Positions 23,455 to 31,865 of a stretch of 64,000 nucleotides of DNA are shown here, piece by piece. The DNA is from Thalassotalea sp. 273M-4 (GTDB taxonomy: Bacteria; Pseudomonadota; Gammaproteobacteria; Enterobacterales; Alteromonadaceae). Numbering within the stretch: position 1 is the first letter of the stretch; each line of letters begins with the position of its first letter. Below the pieces are notes generated by a model. It did no database searches. It had not been told where the DNA came from and saw only the letters and a program-made list of their open reading frames with translations. The stretch covers positions 868,001 through 932,000 of the forward strand of contig NZ_CP166961.1 of NCBI RefSeq assembly GCF_041410465.1. Direction: 5' to 3'. Both the position numbers and the translations under genes were made by a program.

Positions 23455-23549
23455 CGCACCCGATGGAGGTCCCATCCTCGGCAACTGCTCCTGCGTTGCT
23501 CTACCTCCTGCATCCATGCAGTCGTAAAACATGATGGGATGACGGTGCG
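23455..23549 (+). repeat. Long imperfect palindromic element with CATCCATG hairpin
   Basis: Outer arms CGCACC (23455-23460) / GGTGCG (23544-23549) and inner arms TCCCATC (23470-23476) / GATGGGA (23533-23539) nest around a small perfect hairpin CTGCATCCATGCAG (23508-23521). The 95-base unit looks like a REP/MITE-like intergenic repeat. The whole gene-free stretch 23238-23780 is made of the two terminators, these hairpins and, at 23684-23698, one copy of a dispersed motif; no gene is visible. Confidence 0.65.
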
Positions 23550-23780
23550 TGTTAATACACTCACCTTGAAACCTTTAAGCGTTATAGCCTGCTAAAATCT
23601 CAACGAGGTTGCGGCCTACGACATACCGCAATGACGGTGCTCATTGATGAGGCTTGCATACCATCCCAGAAAGTGTGTCTCTCTTAATGGGATTGGTACT
23701 AAATTTAATTTCATTTTTAGTTGAAGCTCTGACACGATTTTACTAGGTTATAGTATTACCCTCTATTATTTGTGCTGTTA

Positions 23781-25610
23781 ATGTTTAAACGATTCGAATC
23801 TTTAACTGATGCTTTCCCAGATAAAAAGATAGAACAACCCCCAGCGGGTTTATATACTTTTTGCCGACATTACACCAAAGGCTTTGAAATTCCCTTGTTG
23901 TTGATGTCGTTATTGACGGCTATGTTGGCTATTTTTGAAGTTTATTTGTTTGGTTTTATGGGGGAAATGGTCGATTTACTCAATCAACACCAGCCATCAA
24001 CACTGTTTGCCGAGCAAGGCAATACCTTGTTGTTAATGTCTATCTTAGTGCTGATTGTAATTCCCATTCTTGTTGCCCTGCATGCTTTAATTGTTTATCA
24101 AACGATCATGGGAAATTATCCCATGGCCATCCGCTGGTTAACTCATCGCTATTTGCTTAAGCAAAGTGTGGGCTTTTATCAAAACGACTTTGCCGGTCGT
24201 ATTGCCACGAAAGTTATGCAAACATCTCTTGCCGTAAGGGAGTCAGTTATTAAGTTATTGGATGTATTTGTCTATATTACGGTTTATTTTTCCAGTATGT
24301 TGTTTATGGTTGGAACAGCAGATTTTAGACTAATGCTCCCTATGTTGGCCTGGTTGTTATTGTATGTCGGTGTGTTGTATTACTACTTACCCAAACTTAA
24401 GAAAGTATCCACTGAGCAAGCTGATGCTCGCTCTTTAATGACTGGCAGAATCGTTGATAGCTATACCAATATTTCTACCGTTAAATTGTTTGCCCATACC
24501 GACACAGAAAGTGAATACGCTAAAAATAGCATGCGGGGCTTCTTAACCACGGTTCATCAGCAAATGCGTTTGGCCACAGGTATTAATGTAAGCGTGCAAT
24601 ATATCAACTACGCATTGGCCTTTGCTATTACGGCTATGGCTATTTACTTATGGGCTTTTCAAGCTATTACGGTAGGGGCTATTGCTGTGTCTTTGAGCTT
24701 AGCTTTACGCTTAAATGGAATGTCTCAATGGATTATGTGGGAAGTGAGCTCATTTTTTGAAAACATTGGAACGGTTGCTGATGGTATCAGTAGCATCTCT
24801 AAACCCATCGCAGTGAAAGACCGACCAGACGCGAAACCCTTAGCCGTAACTAAGGGGAAAATAAACTTTCAGCATGTCTGTTTCCATTATGGCAAAGCAT
24901 CGGGGATTATTGAAGATTTATCCTTTACTATTAAATCGGGTGAGAAAATAGGCCTGGTTGGCCGCTCGGGGGCCGGAAAATCGACCATAGTAAATTTACT
25001 TATGCGCTTTTACGATGTAGAAAAAGGCCAAATTAGTATTGATAAACAAAATATTGCCGATGTTTCTCAAGAGTCTCTTCGAGCAAAAATTGGTATGGTG
25101 ACGCAAGATACTTCCTTGTTGCATCGTTCGATTCGAGAAAATATTTTATATGGTAAACCAGATGCAAGTGAAGAAGAGTTGCGTCAAGCCATTGAACGTG
25201 CACAAGCATCAGATTTTATTTACCAACTCAACGACCCGAATGGTCATACAGGGCTAGATGCGCAAGTCGGTGAAAGAGGGGTAAAATTGTCCGGCGGCCA
25301 AAGGCAACGAATTGCTATTGCCCGAGTATTACTTAAAAATGCGCCAATTTTATTACTTGATGAAGCGACTTCCGCTCTCGATTCGGAAGTTGAAGCGGCA
25401 ATTCAAGAAAGCTTGTATTCTTTAATGCAAGGAAAAACCGTAATAGCAATAGCACATAGACTTTCTACGATTGCTGCCCTAGATAGATTAATCGTTATTG
25501 ATAAAGGTAAAATTGTAGAGCAAGGCTCGCATGCAGATTTGCTAAAACGTGGCGGAATATATGCCCAATTATGGCAGCATCAAACGGGCGGGTTTTTAGG
25601 CGTAGAGTAA
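23781..25610 (+). CDS. ABC exporter, fused permease-ATPase (MsbA/MDR-like)
   Basis: About 609 residues in the type IV ABC exporter layout: six membrane helices (about 30-330) followed by an ATPase domain. The ATPase shows Walker A GRSGAGKST, Q-loop GMVTQDTSLL, signature LSGGQRQR, Walker B ILLLDEATSALD and H-loop AHRLST, so it should be active as a homodimer. The substrate (lipid, drug or peptide) is unknown. I chose ATG 23781; GTG 23772 in frame is possible, and neither has a clear ribosome-binding site. Single gene between the rrn terminators and the rbgA-like gene. Confidence 0.88.
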   Translation: MFKRFESLTDAFPDKKIEQPPAGLYTFCRHYTKGFEIPLLLMSLLTAMLAIFEVYLFGFMGEMVDLLNQHQPSTLFAEQGNTLLLMSILVLIVIPILVALHALIVYQTIMGNYPMAIRWLTHRYLLKQSVGFYQNDFAGRIATKVMQTSLAVRESVIKLLDVFVYITVYFSSMLFMVGTADFRLMLPMLAWLLLYVGVLYYYLPKLKKVSTEQADARSLMTGRIVDSYTNISTVKLFAHTDTESEYAKNSMRGFLTTVHQQMRLATGINVSVQYINYALAFAITAMAIYLWAFQAITVGAIAVSLSLALRLNGMSQWIMWEVSSFFENIGTVADGISSISKPIAVKDRPDAKPLAVTKGKINFQHVCFHYGKASGIIEDLSFTIKSGEKIGLVGRSGAGKSTIVNLLMRFYDVEKGQISIDKQNIADVSQESLRAKIGMVTQDTSLLHRSIRENILYGKPDASEEELRQAIERAQASDFIYQLNDPNGHTGLDAQVGERGVKLSGGQRQRIAIARVLLKNAPILLLDEATSALDSEVEAAIQESLYSLMQGKTVIAIAHRLSTIAALDRLIVIDKGKIVEQGSHADLLKRGGIYAQLWQHQTGGFLGVE

Positions 25611-25707
25611 AGATCATAGAAAAATAACGGTTATTTGATCCCCTTGTGCTGTATCTACAAGGTTAACTTGCTAAAATGTTGATAACTTAACACTAAATTA
25701 GATAGCT

Positions 25708-26655
25708 ATGGCGATTAACTGGTTTCCTGGGCATATGCATAAAGCCCAAAAAGAAATAAAAGAAATAATTCATCAAATTGATGTGGTAATCGAGGTGTGT
25801 GATGCTCGCTTACCATTTAGCAGTGAAAACCCCATGATCACCAGTATTCGCGGTGATAAACCCTTAATTAAAATATTGAATAAGAGTGACCTTGCCGATC
25901 CAGAGTTAACCAAAGTGTGGCTTGACTATTTTCATTCTCAGTACAATGTAAAAGCCATTGCCTTAACCACAGAAGAGCCTAGTGGTGCAAAAATGATTGC
26001 AGAACTGATAAAAAAATTGGTACCACATAAAAATACTGAAGGTAAACAGATTAATGCCATGATTATGGGCATACCTAATGTTGGCAAATCGACTCTGATC
26101 AATACTCTAGTAGGCAAAACCAAAGCGAAAGTAGGGAATGAGCCTGCCGTAACCAAAGCGCAACAACGCATTCGCCTTGAAGACGGGGTTTATTTGTATG
26201 ATACCCCTGGCATGCTGTGGCCTAAGATTGCCAATGAGAACAGTGGTTATCGCCTAGCGGTATCCGGTGGGATCAAAGACACCGCATTTGATCATGAAGA
26301 AATTGCTTGTTTTGCCGCTGAATATTTATTGCAAGCTTACCCTGAACTGCTCAAATCGCGTTATAGCATCGAAGATTTACCCGAACAAGAGGTCGATTTT
26401 ATAGAAGAGCTTGGTCGTAAGCGCGGTTGTGTTAAAAGTGGAGGTCATGTTGATTTTCATAAAGCCTCTGAAATTTTAGTCAACGAAATACGTGATAAAA
26501 CCTTGGGTAACATCACCTTTGAAACCCCTGATATGGTTGAAAAAGAAAATACCTATTTCGCTGAATTACAATTACAGCGCGAGCAAGAAAGAGAAGCTAG
26601 AAAGCTTGCTCGGGGGCGCGGACGAAAAAATAAACCAAAGAAAAAGAAACGCTAA
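25708..26655 (+). CDS. Ribosome biogenesis GTPase YlqF/RbgA family
   Basis: Circularly permuted GTPase of 315 residues: the G4 motif NKSD comes first (58-61), then G1 GIPNVGKST (about 121-129), then G3 DTPG, an order found only in the YlqF/YjeQ-like group. The N-terminus INWFPGHMHKAQKEI is the RbgA signature, and the C-terminus is Lys/Arg-rich (GRKNKPKKKKR), fitting RNA binding. RbgA-type proteins act in late assembly of the large ribosomal subunit. A HIT-family gene follows after 13 bases. Confidence 0.92.
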   Translation: MAINWFPGHMHKAQKEIKEIIHQIDVVIEVCDARLPFSSENPMITSIRGDKPLIKILNKSDLADPELTKVWLDYFHSQYNVKAIALTTEEPSGAKMIAELIKKLVPHKNTEGKQINAMIMGIPNVGKSTLINTLVGKTKAKVGNEPAVTKAQQRIRLEDGVYLYDTPGMLWPKIANENSGYRLAVSGGIKDTAFDHEEIACFAAEYLLQAYPELLKSRYSIEDLPEQEVDFIEELGRKRGCVKSGGHVDFHKASEILVNEIRDKTLGNITFETPDMVEKENTYFAELQLQREQEREARKLARGRGRKNKPKKKKR

Positions 26656-26668
26656 AAAGGAATACACG

Positions 26669-27100
26669 ATGACAGATACATTTGAACTTCACCCTGATCT
26701 TGTCCGCGATGGCATTGAGCTAGCAGACTTACCATTATGTAAATTGCTACTATGTAATGATAGCCAATATCCTTGGTTCATTATGGTGCCTAGGCGAGAG
26801 GGCGTTAAAGATTTATATCAACTTGAGTGGCAAGATCAGCAGCAACTTTTGAACGAGTCCAGCGCGGTATCTGAAATTCTTATGCAGTGTTTTCAAGGCG
26901 AAAAGATGAATGTTGCGGCGCTGGGAAATGTTACCCCTCAACTTCATGTTCATCACATAGTACGTTTTGCTAATGATCCCGCTTGGCCAAAACCTATTTG
27001 GGGCCAGTTACCTCTTGTTCCTTATACCGAAGCCGAATTAGACGAACTAAAACGTAAATTATTACCGATGCTTGAAGCGGTGATTGTTAATCCAAACTAG
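26669..27100 (+). CDS. HIT-domain protein
   Basis: 143 residues with the histidine-triad core QLHVHHIVRF (HxHH followed by a hydrophobic residue) near residue 93, as in HIT-family nucleotide hydrolases/transferases. The third triad position is not the canonical HxHxHxx, so activity is uncertain. ATG 26669 is preceded by AAAAAGGA, and starts 13 bases after rbgA; the frame is open further upstream, but that part overlaps rbgA and carries no family similarity. Probably co-transcribed with the GTPase. Confidence 0.85.
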   Translation: MTDTFELHPDLVRDGIELADLPLCKLLLCNDSQYPWFIMVPRREGVKDLYQLEWQDQQQLLNESSAVSEILMQCFQGEKMNVAALGNVTPQLHVHHIVRFANDPAWPKPIWGQLPLVPYTEAELDELKRKLLPMLEAVIVNPN

Positions 27101-27114
27101 CCTGGCTTTGTTGG

Positions 27115-28014
27115 TTAAGCGTGCTTCGTTAGGTGCCGTATTTTAGCGGTGAGTAAATCATTTATTGGGGTAGGGCAATCATGCTTCTGCCCTAACTGAC
27201 TGATGTAACCGTTAATATAGTCAATTTCGGTTTTTCTACCTTTGAGAACATCTTCTCGCATCGATGAGCTATTTTTTGCCGTCAATGATATGACTTGATG
27301 AACTTGAGTCATTAATTGGTCTTTATCAAAGCAAACATTTTCTTTGTTTGCTAACAAGACTAATTCATCAATAACCGCCATTATTGTGGGCTGGTATTTG
27401 GTTTGTGCTAGGGCCCCATTTTGCACATTCTCAATCGCTGTTAACGCGTTTATAGCGCAATTTATGGCGAGCTTTTGCCATTGTTTTTGTCTGATATTGT
27501 CGTCGATTTCACAATGCTCAAGTGATGTCGTAAAGGCATTAAATAACTTTTGACTTGCTTGCTCATCTAATGGGTTAAAGGCGTTGCCTAAATGATTATA
27601 GCCTTGGCCAGTGTGACGAATGTGCCATGCTGCACTCTTTTTACTGGCTTGGGTCGTTAGTAAGGTGTAAATAGGATTATAAATGGTATGAGTCTTAAAT
27701 GTTTGCTCAAGTACCCCCATACCATTGTGCATCAAGATGATTGGCAGCTTGGGATTTATCGCATTTATTTTAACAATAAGAGCAGGTAAGTCATAGGATT
27801 TAACGCAACATAATACACACTCAGAGTTTAGCAGGTCGATTTCTTGTGCATGTACTAGGTTAATTAAGGTACTCAGGTTATCTAAGCGGGTAAAGCTAAA
27901 AGTACTGGCAAGATGCTTTGCACCACGGCTGAGTAAATTAACCTGATTTTTACCCTTTAGCTGTTGATAAAACAACAAGCCCATAGCGCCTGCGCCAATA
28001 ACGGTTATTTTCAT
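27115..28014 (-). CDS. panE: 2-dehydropantoate 2-reductase
   Basis: Ketopantoate reductase of 299 residues in the pantothenate/CoA pathway: NADPH-binding GAGAMG at residues 7-12, the catalytic Lys in WQKLAINCAINALTA (about 186-200) and a C-terminal ...SSMREDVLKGRKTEIDYINGYI with the substrate-binding Ser/Glu. Its ATG overlaps the stop codon of the upstream vanZ-like gene (ATGA), so the two are translationally coupled. It converges with the HIT gene with only 14 bases between stops. Confidence 0.9.
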   Translation of the reverse strand: MKITVIGAGAMGLLFYQQLKGKNQVNLLSRGAKHLASTFSFTRLDNLSTLINLVHAQEIDLLNSECVLCCVKSYDLPALIVKINAINPKLPIILMHNGMGVLEQTFKTHTIYNPIYTLLTTQASKKSAAWHIRHTGQGYNHLGNAFNPLDEQASQKLFNAFTTSLEHCEIDDNIRQKQWQKLAINCAINALTAIENVQNGALAQTKYQPTIMAVIDELVLLANKENVCFDKDQLMTQVHQVISLTAKNSSSMREDVLKGRKTEIDYINGYISQLGQKHDCPTPINDLLTAKIRHLTKHA

Positions 28015-28442
28015 CTTTGGGGGTCGCTATTTTCTGTCGAAATAGGCTCTAAAGAATGTGATAAATGCTGGCTATGTTGTTTTAAGTCGTGGTTGTTTGC
28101 TCTGCGTTGCCTTAACTTGCGGTTCGCGCCAACGATAATAAAGTAACAACAACAGCCAATGACGTCAGCAATAAAATCAGAGACTTGGCCTGTTCGATAG
28201 GAAAGGTAATATTGGCCTAACTCCGTGAAGGCAGCATAGATAACGAGCCCAAGAAAGGTGACTCGCAGTTTTATTCGTAAAACACTGTCGATTAACCAGA
28301 ATAAAAATAAGAAACCTAAAAAGTGGCCTGTTTTATCCAGTATTTGGAAATGATGAAGCTTCCCCAGTATAAAAGCGTAATTTAAATACAGGGTCGTTAG
28401 CACGATACTGGTCAGCAAAAAGATTTGTATTTGTCGTTTCAC
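28011..28442 (-). CDS. VanZ-like membrane protein
   Basis: 143 residues with about four predicted membrane segments (7-27, 33-53, 58-77, 88-110) and the VanZ-type pattern DKTGHFLGFLFLFWL and AAFTELGQYYLSYRTGQVSDFIADVIG, where conserved His, Glu and Asp residues sit at the membrane surface. The hydrophilic tail (110-143) is basic. The function of such VanZ-family proteins outside glycopeptide-resistance operons is unknown. It overlaps panE by four bases. Confidence 0.8.
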   Translation of the reverse strand: MKRQIQIFLLTSIVLTTLYLNYAFILGKLHHFQILDKTGHFLGFLFLFWLIDSVLRIKLRVTFLGLVIYAAFTELGQYYLSYRTGQVSDFIADVIGCCCYFIIVGANRKLRQRRANNHDLKQHSQHLSHSLEPISTENSDPQR

Positions 28443-28661
28443 GCCGATATTGATTAAAAACGTAATTTCAAACAGTCTAGCATGAAAGGTATTAGAAATG
28501 ACTAGTTTGCCTGATCTTTTTAACTATATTATTGGATTATTTACCGATTGTTATAAACAGAAATAAATTAAGTTAAAAAATTGCTCAAGGCGAAACAAGA
28601 CCTAGCTCTTCGTGAAATGCTTTGCTAATATCAGCTCAAAATAGATAACGGGAAAATCATT

Positions 28662-29144
28662 ATGCCATCATTAGATATTGTTTCTGAAGTGGATTTAGAA
28701 GAAGTTAGAAATGCCACAGAAAATGCTGAGCGAGAACTTGCTACTCGTTTTGATTTTCGAGGTGTTGAAGCTTCATATGAATATAAAAATCCTAATGTTA
28801 CGGTTAAAGCCGAAGGGGATTTTCAACTTAAGCAAATGTTGGATATGCTAAGAGCACAATTAGCCAAACGAAAAATTGATGCTAAAGCTATGACCGTAGG
28901 AAAATTTGATCATTCAGGTAAGACCTACAAACAAGACGTTAGCTTTAAAGTAGGCATTGAACAGGCTGTTGCGAAAAAGTTGGTAAAACTGATCAAAGAT
29001 AGTAAGTTGAAAGTTCAAGCGTCTATCCAAGGTGATAAGCTTCGCGTTACAGGGAAAAAACGTGACGATCTACAAGCGGTTATGAAGCTTGTGCGTGAAG
29101 CTGAATTAGAACAAACCTTCCAGTTCAATAACTTTAAAGACTAA
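28662..29144 (+). CDS. yajQ: YajQ-family nucleotide-binding protein
   Basis: 160 residues, standard length. The start [18 protein letters not shown], the central FDFRG (32-36) and [20 protein letters not shown] are the YajQ signature; two ferredoxin-like domains are expected. Members bind cyclic di-GMP or nucleotides and have been linked to virulence or phage transcription control in other species. The gene is alone with its own terminator-like hairpin (29152-29179). Confidence 0.93.
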   Translation: MPSLDIVSEVDLEEVRNATENAERELATRFDFRGVEASYEYKNPNVTVKAEGDFQLKQMLDMLRAQLAKRKIDAKAMTVGKFDHSGKTYKQDVSFKVGIEQAVAKKLVKLIKDSKLKVQASIQGDKLRVTGKKRDDLQAVMKLVREAELEQTFQFNNFKD

Positions 29145-29151
29145 ACCATTA

Positions 29152-29180
29152 AGAAGAAGGCCATCATGGTCTTCTTCTAT
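29152..29180 (+). terminator. Terminator-like hairpin after yajQ
   Basis: AGAAGAAGGCC, loop ATCAT, GGTCTTCTTCT: an 11-bp stem with one G-T pair, 7 bases after the stop codon. The following TATTACC is a poor T-tract, so termination may be partial. Confidence 0.55.
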
Positions 29181-29421
29181 TACCGATATTCATTCACTTT
29201 CTGTATTAAATAAACCTACCTGTGCAGTAAACGAATTTTTGCTCGCACTTGCCCTTGTCAAAATATGATTGATACAAAGTGGCTTTTTAGTATACGGTGT
29301 TATGTTATCAGATAAAAATTTATGATTGGGCTAGTAACGAACTTTACCCAGTATGGGTCAACGACGAAAAGTCAGGTCAAATCATTAAAAATAATTAACG
29401 TCAATAACTTGAAGGAAGTGT

Positions 29422-30768
29422 ATGACAACGTCAAGAGGTGAGTTTAGCTCACGATTAGGGTTTATTTTAGCCGCAGCCGGGTCCGCCGTTGGCTTGGGTA
29501 ATATTTGGGGCTTTCCAACTCAAACCGCCAGTAATGGTGGTGCAGCTTTTGTTATCGTGTATTTGGTTTTAGCGTTTTGTTTGGCGTATCCAGCATTTAT
29601 GGCAGAGTTGTTAATTGGTCGCTATGGTCAAGCTAATGCGGTAACCTCTTTACAAAAAATGTCTAAGCACCTTTGGCAAAAGCGTTTTGCTTTTATCATA
29701 GGTTTTGGCGGTATTATTTGTGCAGCCTTAATCCTATCTTTTTACGGTATTATTGCCGGTTGGATGATGTCATATGCTGTTGAGCCCGTTGCCAAATTAG
29801 CCGGGATGGAGAATGTCGCCAACTGGGTTATTACCAATGATGTTACGAGAAATTTATTATTTACCGTCCTATTTATGTTCTTAACGGTCTTTATTATCCG
29901 TAAAGGGGTCGAAAATGGGATTGAAAAATGGTCTAAGCGATTAATGCCAATGATGATTGCTTTACTGGTGATCCTGATTGCATATGTTATGACCTTAGAT
30001 GGCGCAACGGATGGTTTGAATGCCTACTTATCACCCGATTTATCTCGAATATTTGAGCCTGATCTATTGATCAGCGCACTTGGGCAAGCCTTTTTCTCTT
30101 TATCGCTTGGTACCAGTGTTATGGTTATTTATGGTTCGTATATCTCAAAAAAGGAAAACCTTGTCCAACTGGGCGTACAGGTGACCTTAATTGATGTAAG
30201 TATTGCGTTTCTAGCGGGACTGTTAATTATTCCAGCTATGTATGTGGCTCAAGTGCAAGGTGTGCAAATCTTTGCCGATAACGGTTCATTAATCTCTGGC
30301 CCTGGTATGGTATTTGATGTGCTTCCTAAATTATTTGAAGACATGGGTGGCGTCGGTTTATTTGTGTCGATGGCGTTTTTTATTTTAATGAGTTTAGCCG
30401 CCTTAACATCTTCTATTTCTATGCTGGAAGGGCCAGTATCCTATGCTGTTGAAAGACATGGGGTAGAAAGAACTCGAGCAACAACGTTTATCGGTTTCAT
30501 CATCCTACTTATCAGTATTTTAATCGTATTAAACATAGAGTATATGTTGGACTTTATTGCCACATTAGCGACTGAATACGGGCAACCGATCATCGCAATG
30601 CTTTGCTGTGTTTTTGTTGGTTGGATTTGGAATCGAAACGATATTTTGAGCGAAATAAAATCTGGAAATGAAGACATCGAATCATCTTTTTTCTGGAAAG
30701 TGTGGCCTTGGTATACTAAGTTTGTTTGTCCTGTAGCTATCGCAACGGTGTTTATTCATTCTTTGTAG
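29422..30768 (+). CDS. Sodium-dependent (NSS/SNF family) transporter
   Basis: 448-residue integral membrane protein with 11-12 hydrophobic segments. The first helix carries the substrate/sodium-binding unwound motif GSAVGLGNIWGFP (about 17-29), diagnostic of the neurotransmitter:sodium symporter family (LeuT, TnaT, MhsT). Bacterial members import amino acids with Na+. The substrate cannot be inferred from its neighbours. GGAAG lies 6 bases ahead of the ATG. Confidence 0.92.
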   Translation: MTTSRGEFSSRLGFILAAAGSAVGLGNIWGFPTQTASNGGAAFVIVYLVLAFCLAYPAFMAELLIGRYGQANAVTSLQKMSKHLWQKRFAFIIGFGGIICAALILSFYGIIAGWMMSYAVEPVAKLAGMENVANWVITNDVTRNLLFTVLFMFLTVFIIRKGVENGIEKWSKRLMPMMIALLVILIAYVMTLDGATDGLNAYLSPDLSRIFEPDLLISALGQAFFSLSLGTSVMVIYGSYISKKENLVQLGVQVTLIDVSIAFLAGLLIIPAMYVAQVQGVQIFADNGSLISGPGMVFDVLPKLFEDMGGVGLFVSMAFFILMSLAALTSSISMLEGPVSYAVERHGVERTRATTFIGFIILLISILIVLNIEYMLDFIATLATEYGQPIIAMLCCVFVGWIWNRNDILSEIKSGNEDIESSFFWKVWPWYTKFVCPVAIATVFIHSL

Positions 30769-30785
30769 AAAGAGCCATAGCAAAA

Positions 30786-30818
30786 ATAAAAAAAAACGCG
30801 CCTGTCGCGGTTTTTTTA
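30786..30818 (+). terminator. Terminator between the NSS transporter and a convergent pseudouridine synthase
   Basis: AAAAAAAACGCG, loop, CGCGGTTTTTTT; a stem of four G-C pairs extended by A-T pairs with one bulge. The A-run and T-run on either side allow use by both convergent genes. Confidence 0.65.
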
Positions 30819-30838
30819 TATTTAATCGCAACATTTAG

Positions 30839-31531
30839 TTACTTTTTAGGCCAGTTAATCAGCCATGGTTTTGGCAGTGACTCTATCACTTGTTGGGTTT
30901 GTGTTAACTCAAACATCGCGCCTTGATTCGGCGGACAGATAAATTCGTATTGCTGATGGTTTAACTCAAAACGCAGCCCATAGGCATGCAAATATCCTCG
31001 ATCCGCTGAGCTTTGAGGGTTATAAATAGGGTCGCCAACAATGGCCGCACCAACGCTCTTTAATGCCACACGAATTTGATGCGTTTTACCGGTTAATGGA
31101 CGAACCAAAAATAAGCGCAAATTGGGCTTTATGGGGTAACTGTGAAATTGACTAAGCGCAGGGTTATTCATTGAGCGCATTAATTTATAACTGCTGCGCC
31201 GACTTTTGACCATGTCGCCTTTTATCCAACCTTGTTTTTTTCGGGGCTTGTCGGCTGAAATAGCAAGATAGTACTTATCAATGTTGTGCTGCTTAAATAA
31301 CAGACCAAACTGATTGGCGGTTGCAATATCTTTGGCAAATATCAATAAGCCTGAGGTGATTTTATCGATCCGATGTACCGGAAATAAATTGGTATATCCC
31401 AAAGAGGCTTTTACTTGGTTAAAAACCCCTTGATTTATCTCGCCTTCATCATGAAAGTTAATATTGGTAGACTTATTGATAACGATAAAATAATCATTCT
31501 CATAAACGAGGGTAAAAGCGTGTGTTGTCAA
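30839..31531 (-). CDS. RluA-family RNA pseudouridine synthase
   Basis: 230 residues, the catalytic domain only (no S4 domain). The active-site motif is HRIDKITSGLLIFAKD (Asp of HRxD, near residue 55), followed by RPLTGKTHQIRVALKSVGAAIVGDPIY, the family's RNA-binding/structural motif. It resembles TruC/RluA-type enzymes that modify rRNA or tRNA; the target uridine cannot be assigned. Converges with the NSS transporter gene. Confidence 0.87.
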   Translation of the reverse strand: MTTHAFTLVYENDYFIVINKSTNINFHDEGEINQGVFNQVKASLGYTNLFPVHRIDKITSGLLIFAKDIATANQFGLLFKQHNIDKYYLAISADKPRKKQGWIKGDMVKSRRSSYKLMRSMNNPALSQFHSYPIKPNLRLFLVRPLTGKTHQIRVALKSVGAAIVGDPIYNPQSSADRGYLHAYGLRFELNHQQYEFICPPNQGAMFELTQTQQVIESLPKPWLINWPKK

Positions 31532-31865
31532 AACGATACCAACTAACGATTAAAGATTTGATTATATCAGAGTTTAGGTTTATCACTTACTCTCTTATTT
31601 TTGTTCGTGAAAAAGCGTAAGCTAGCGAAAGTATCGCCCCATGTATTGAAATGGTGTATTGCGAGTATATTGAAAACAGTACCGCAACAGACTATTCTTG
31701 CTGTCACCAGTTATCGTGTTGAAATAGTGGTTATTTGACGATTAATTGACTATTTTTCAAAAAATACTGGGAAGATTGTTGAAATTTAAATAAATTTCCC
31801 CACATATAAACAAAATACATAACTTATGCTGTGTTTCGAGTTTTACAGCATTATCGGGAGTCACT

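Noticed and set aside
23003-23549. CRISPR-like array around 5S, because of regularly recurring short hairpins
   Set aside because: The repeated core is only eight bases, spacing is irregular (from 26 to about 310 bases), and no cas gene is nearby.
29330-29460. ATG-started frame (MIGLVTNFTQYG...) overlapping the NSS transporter start
   Set aside because: It runs into the transporter gene out of frame, has no ribosome-binding site and no protein-like composition.
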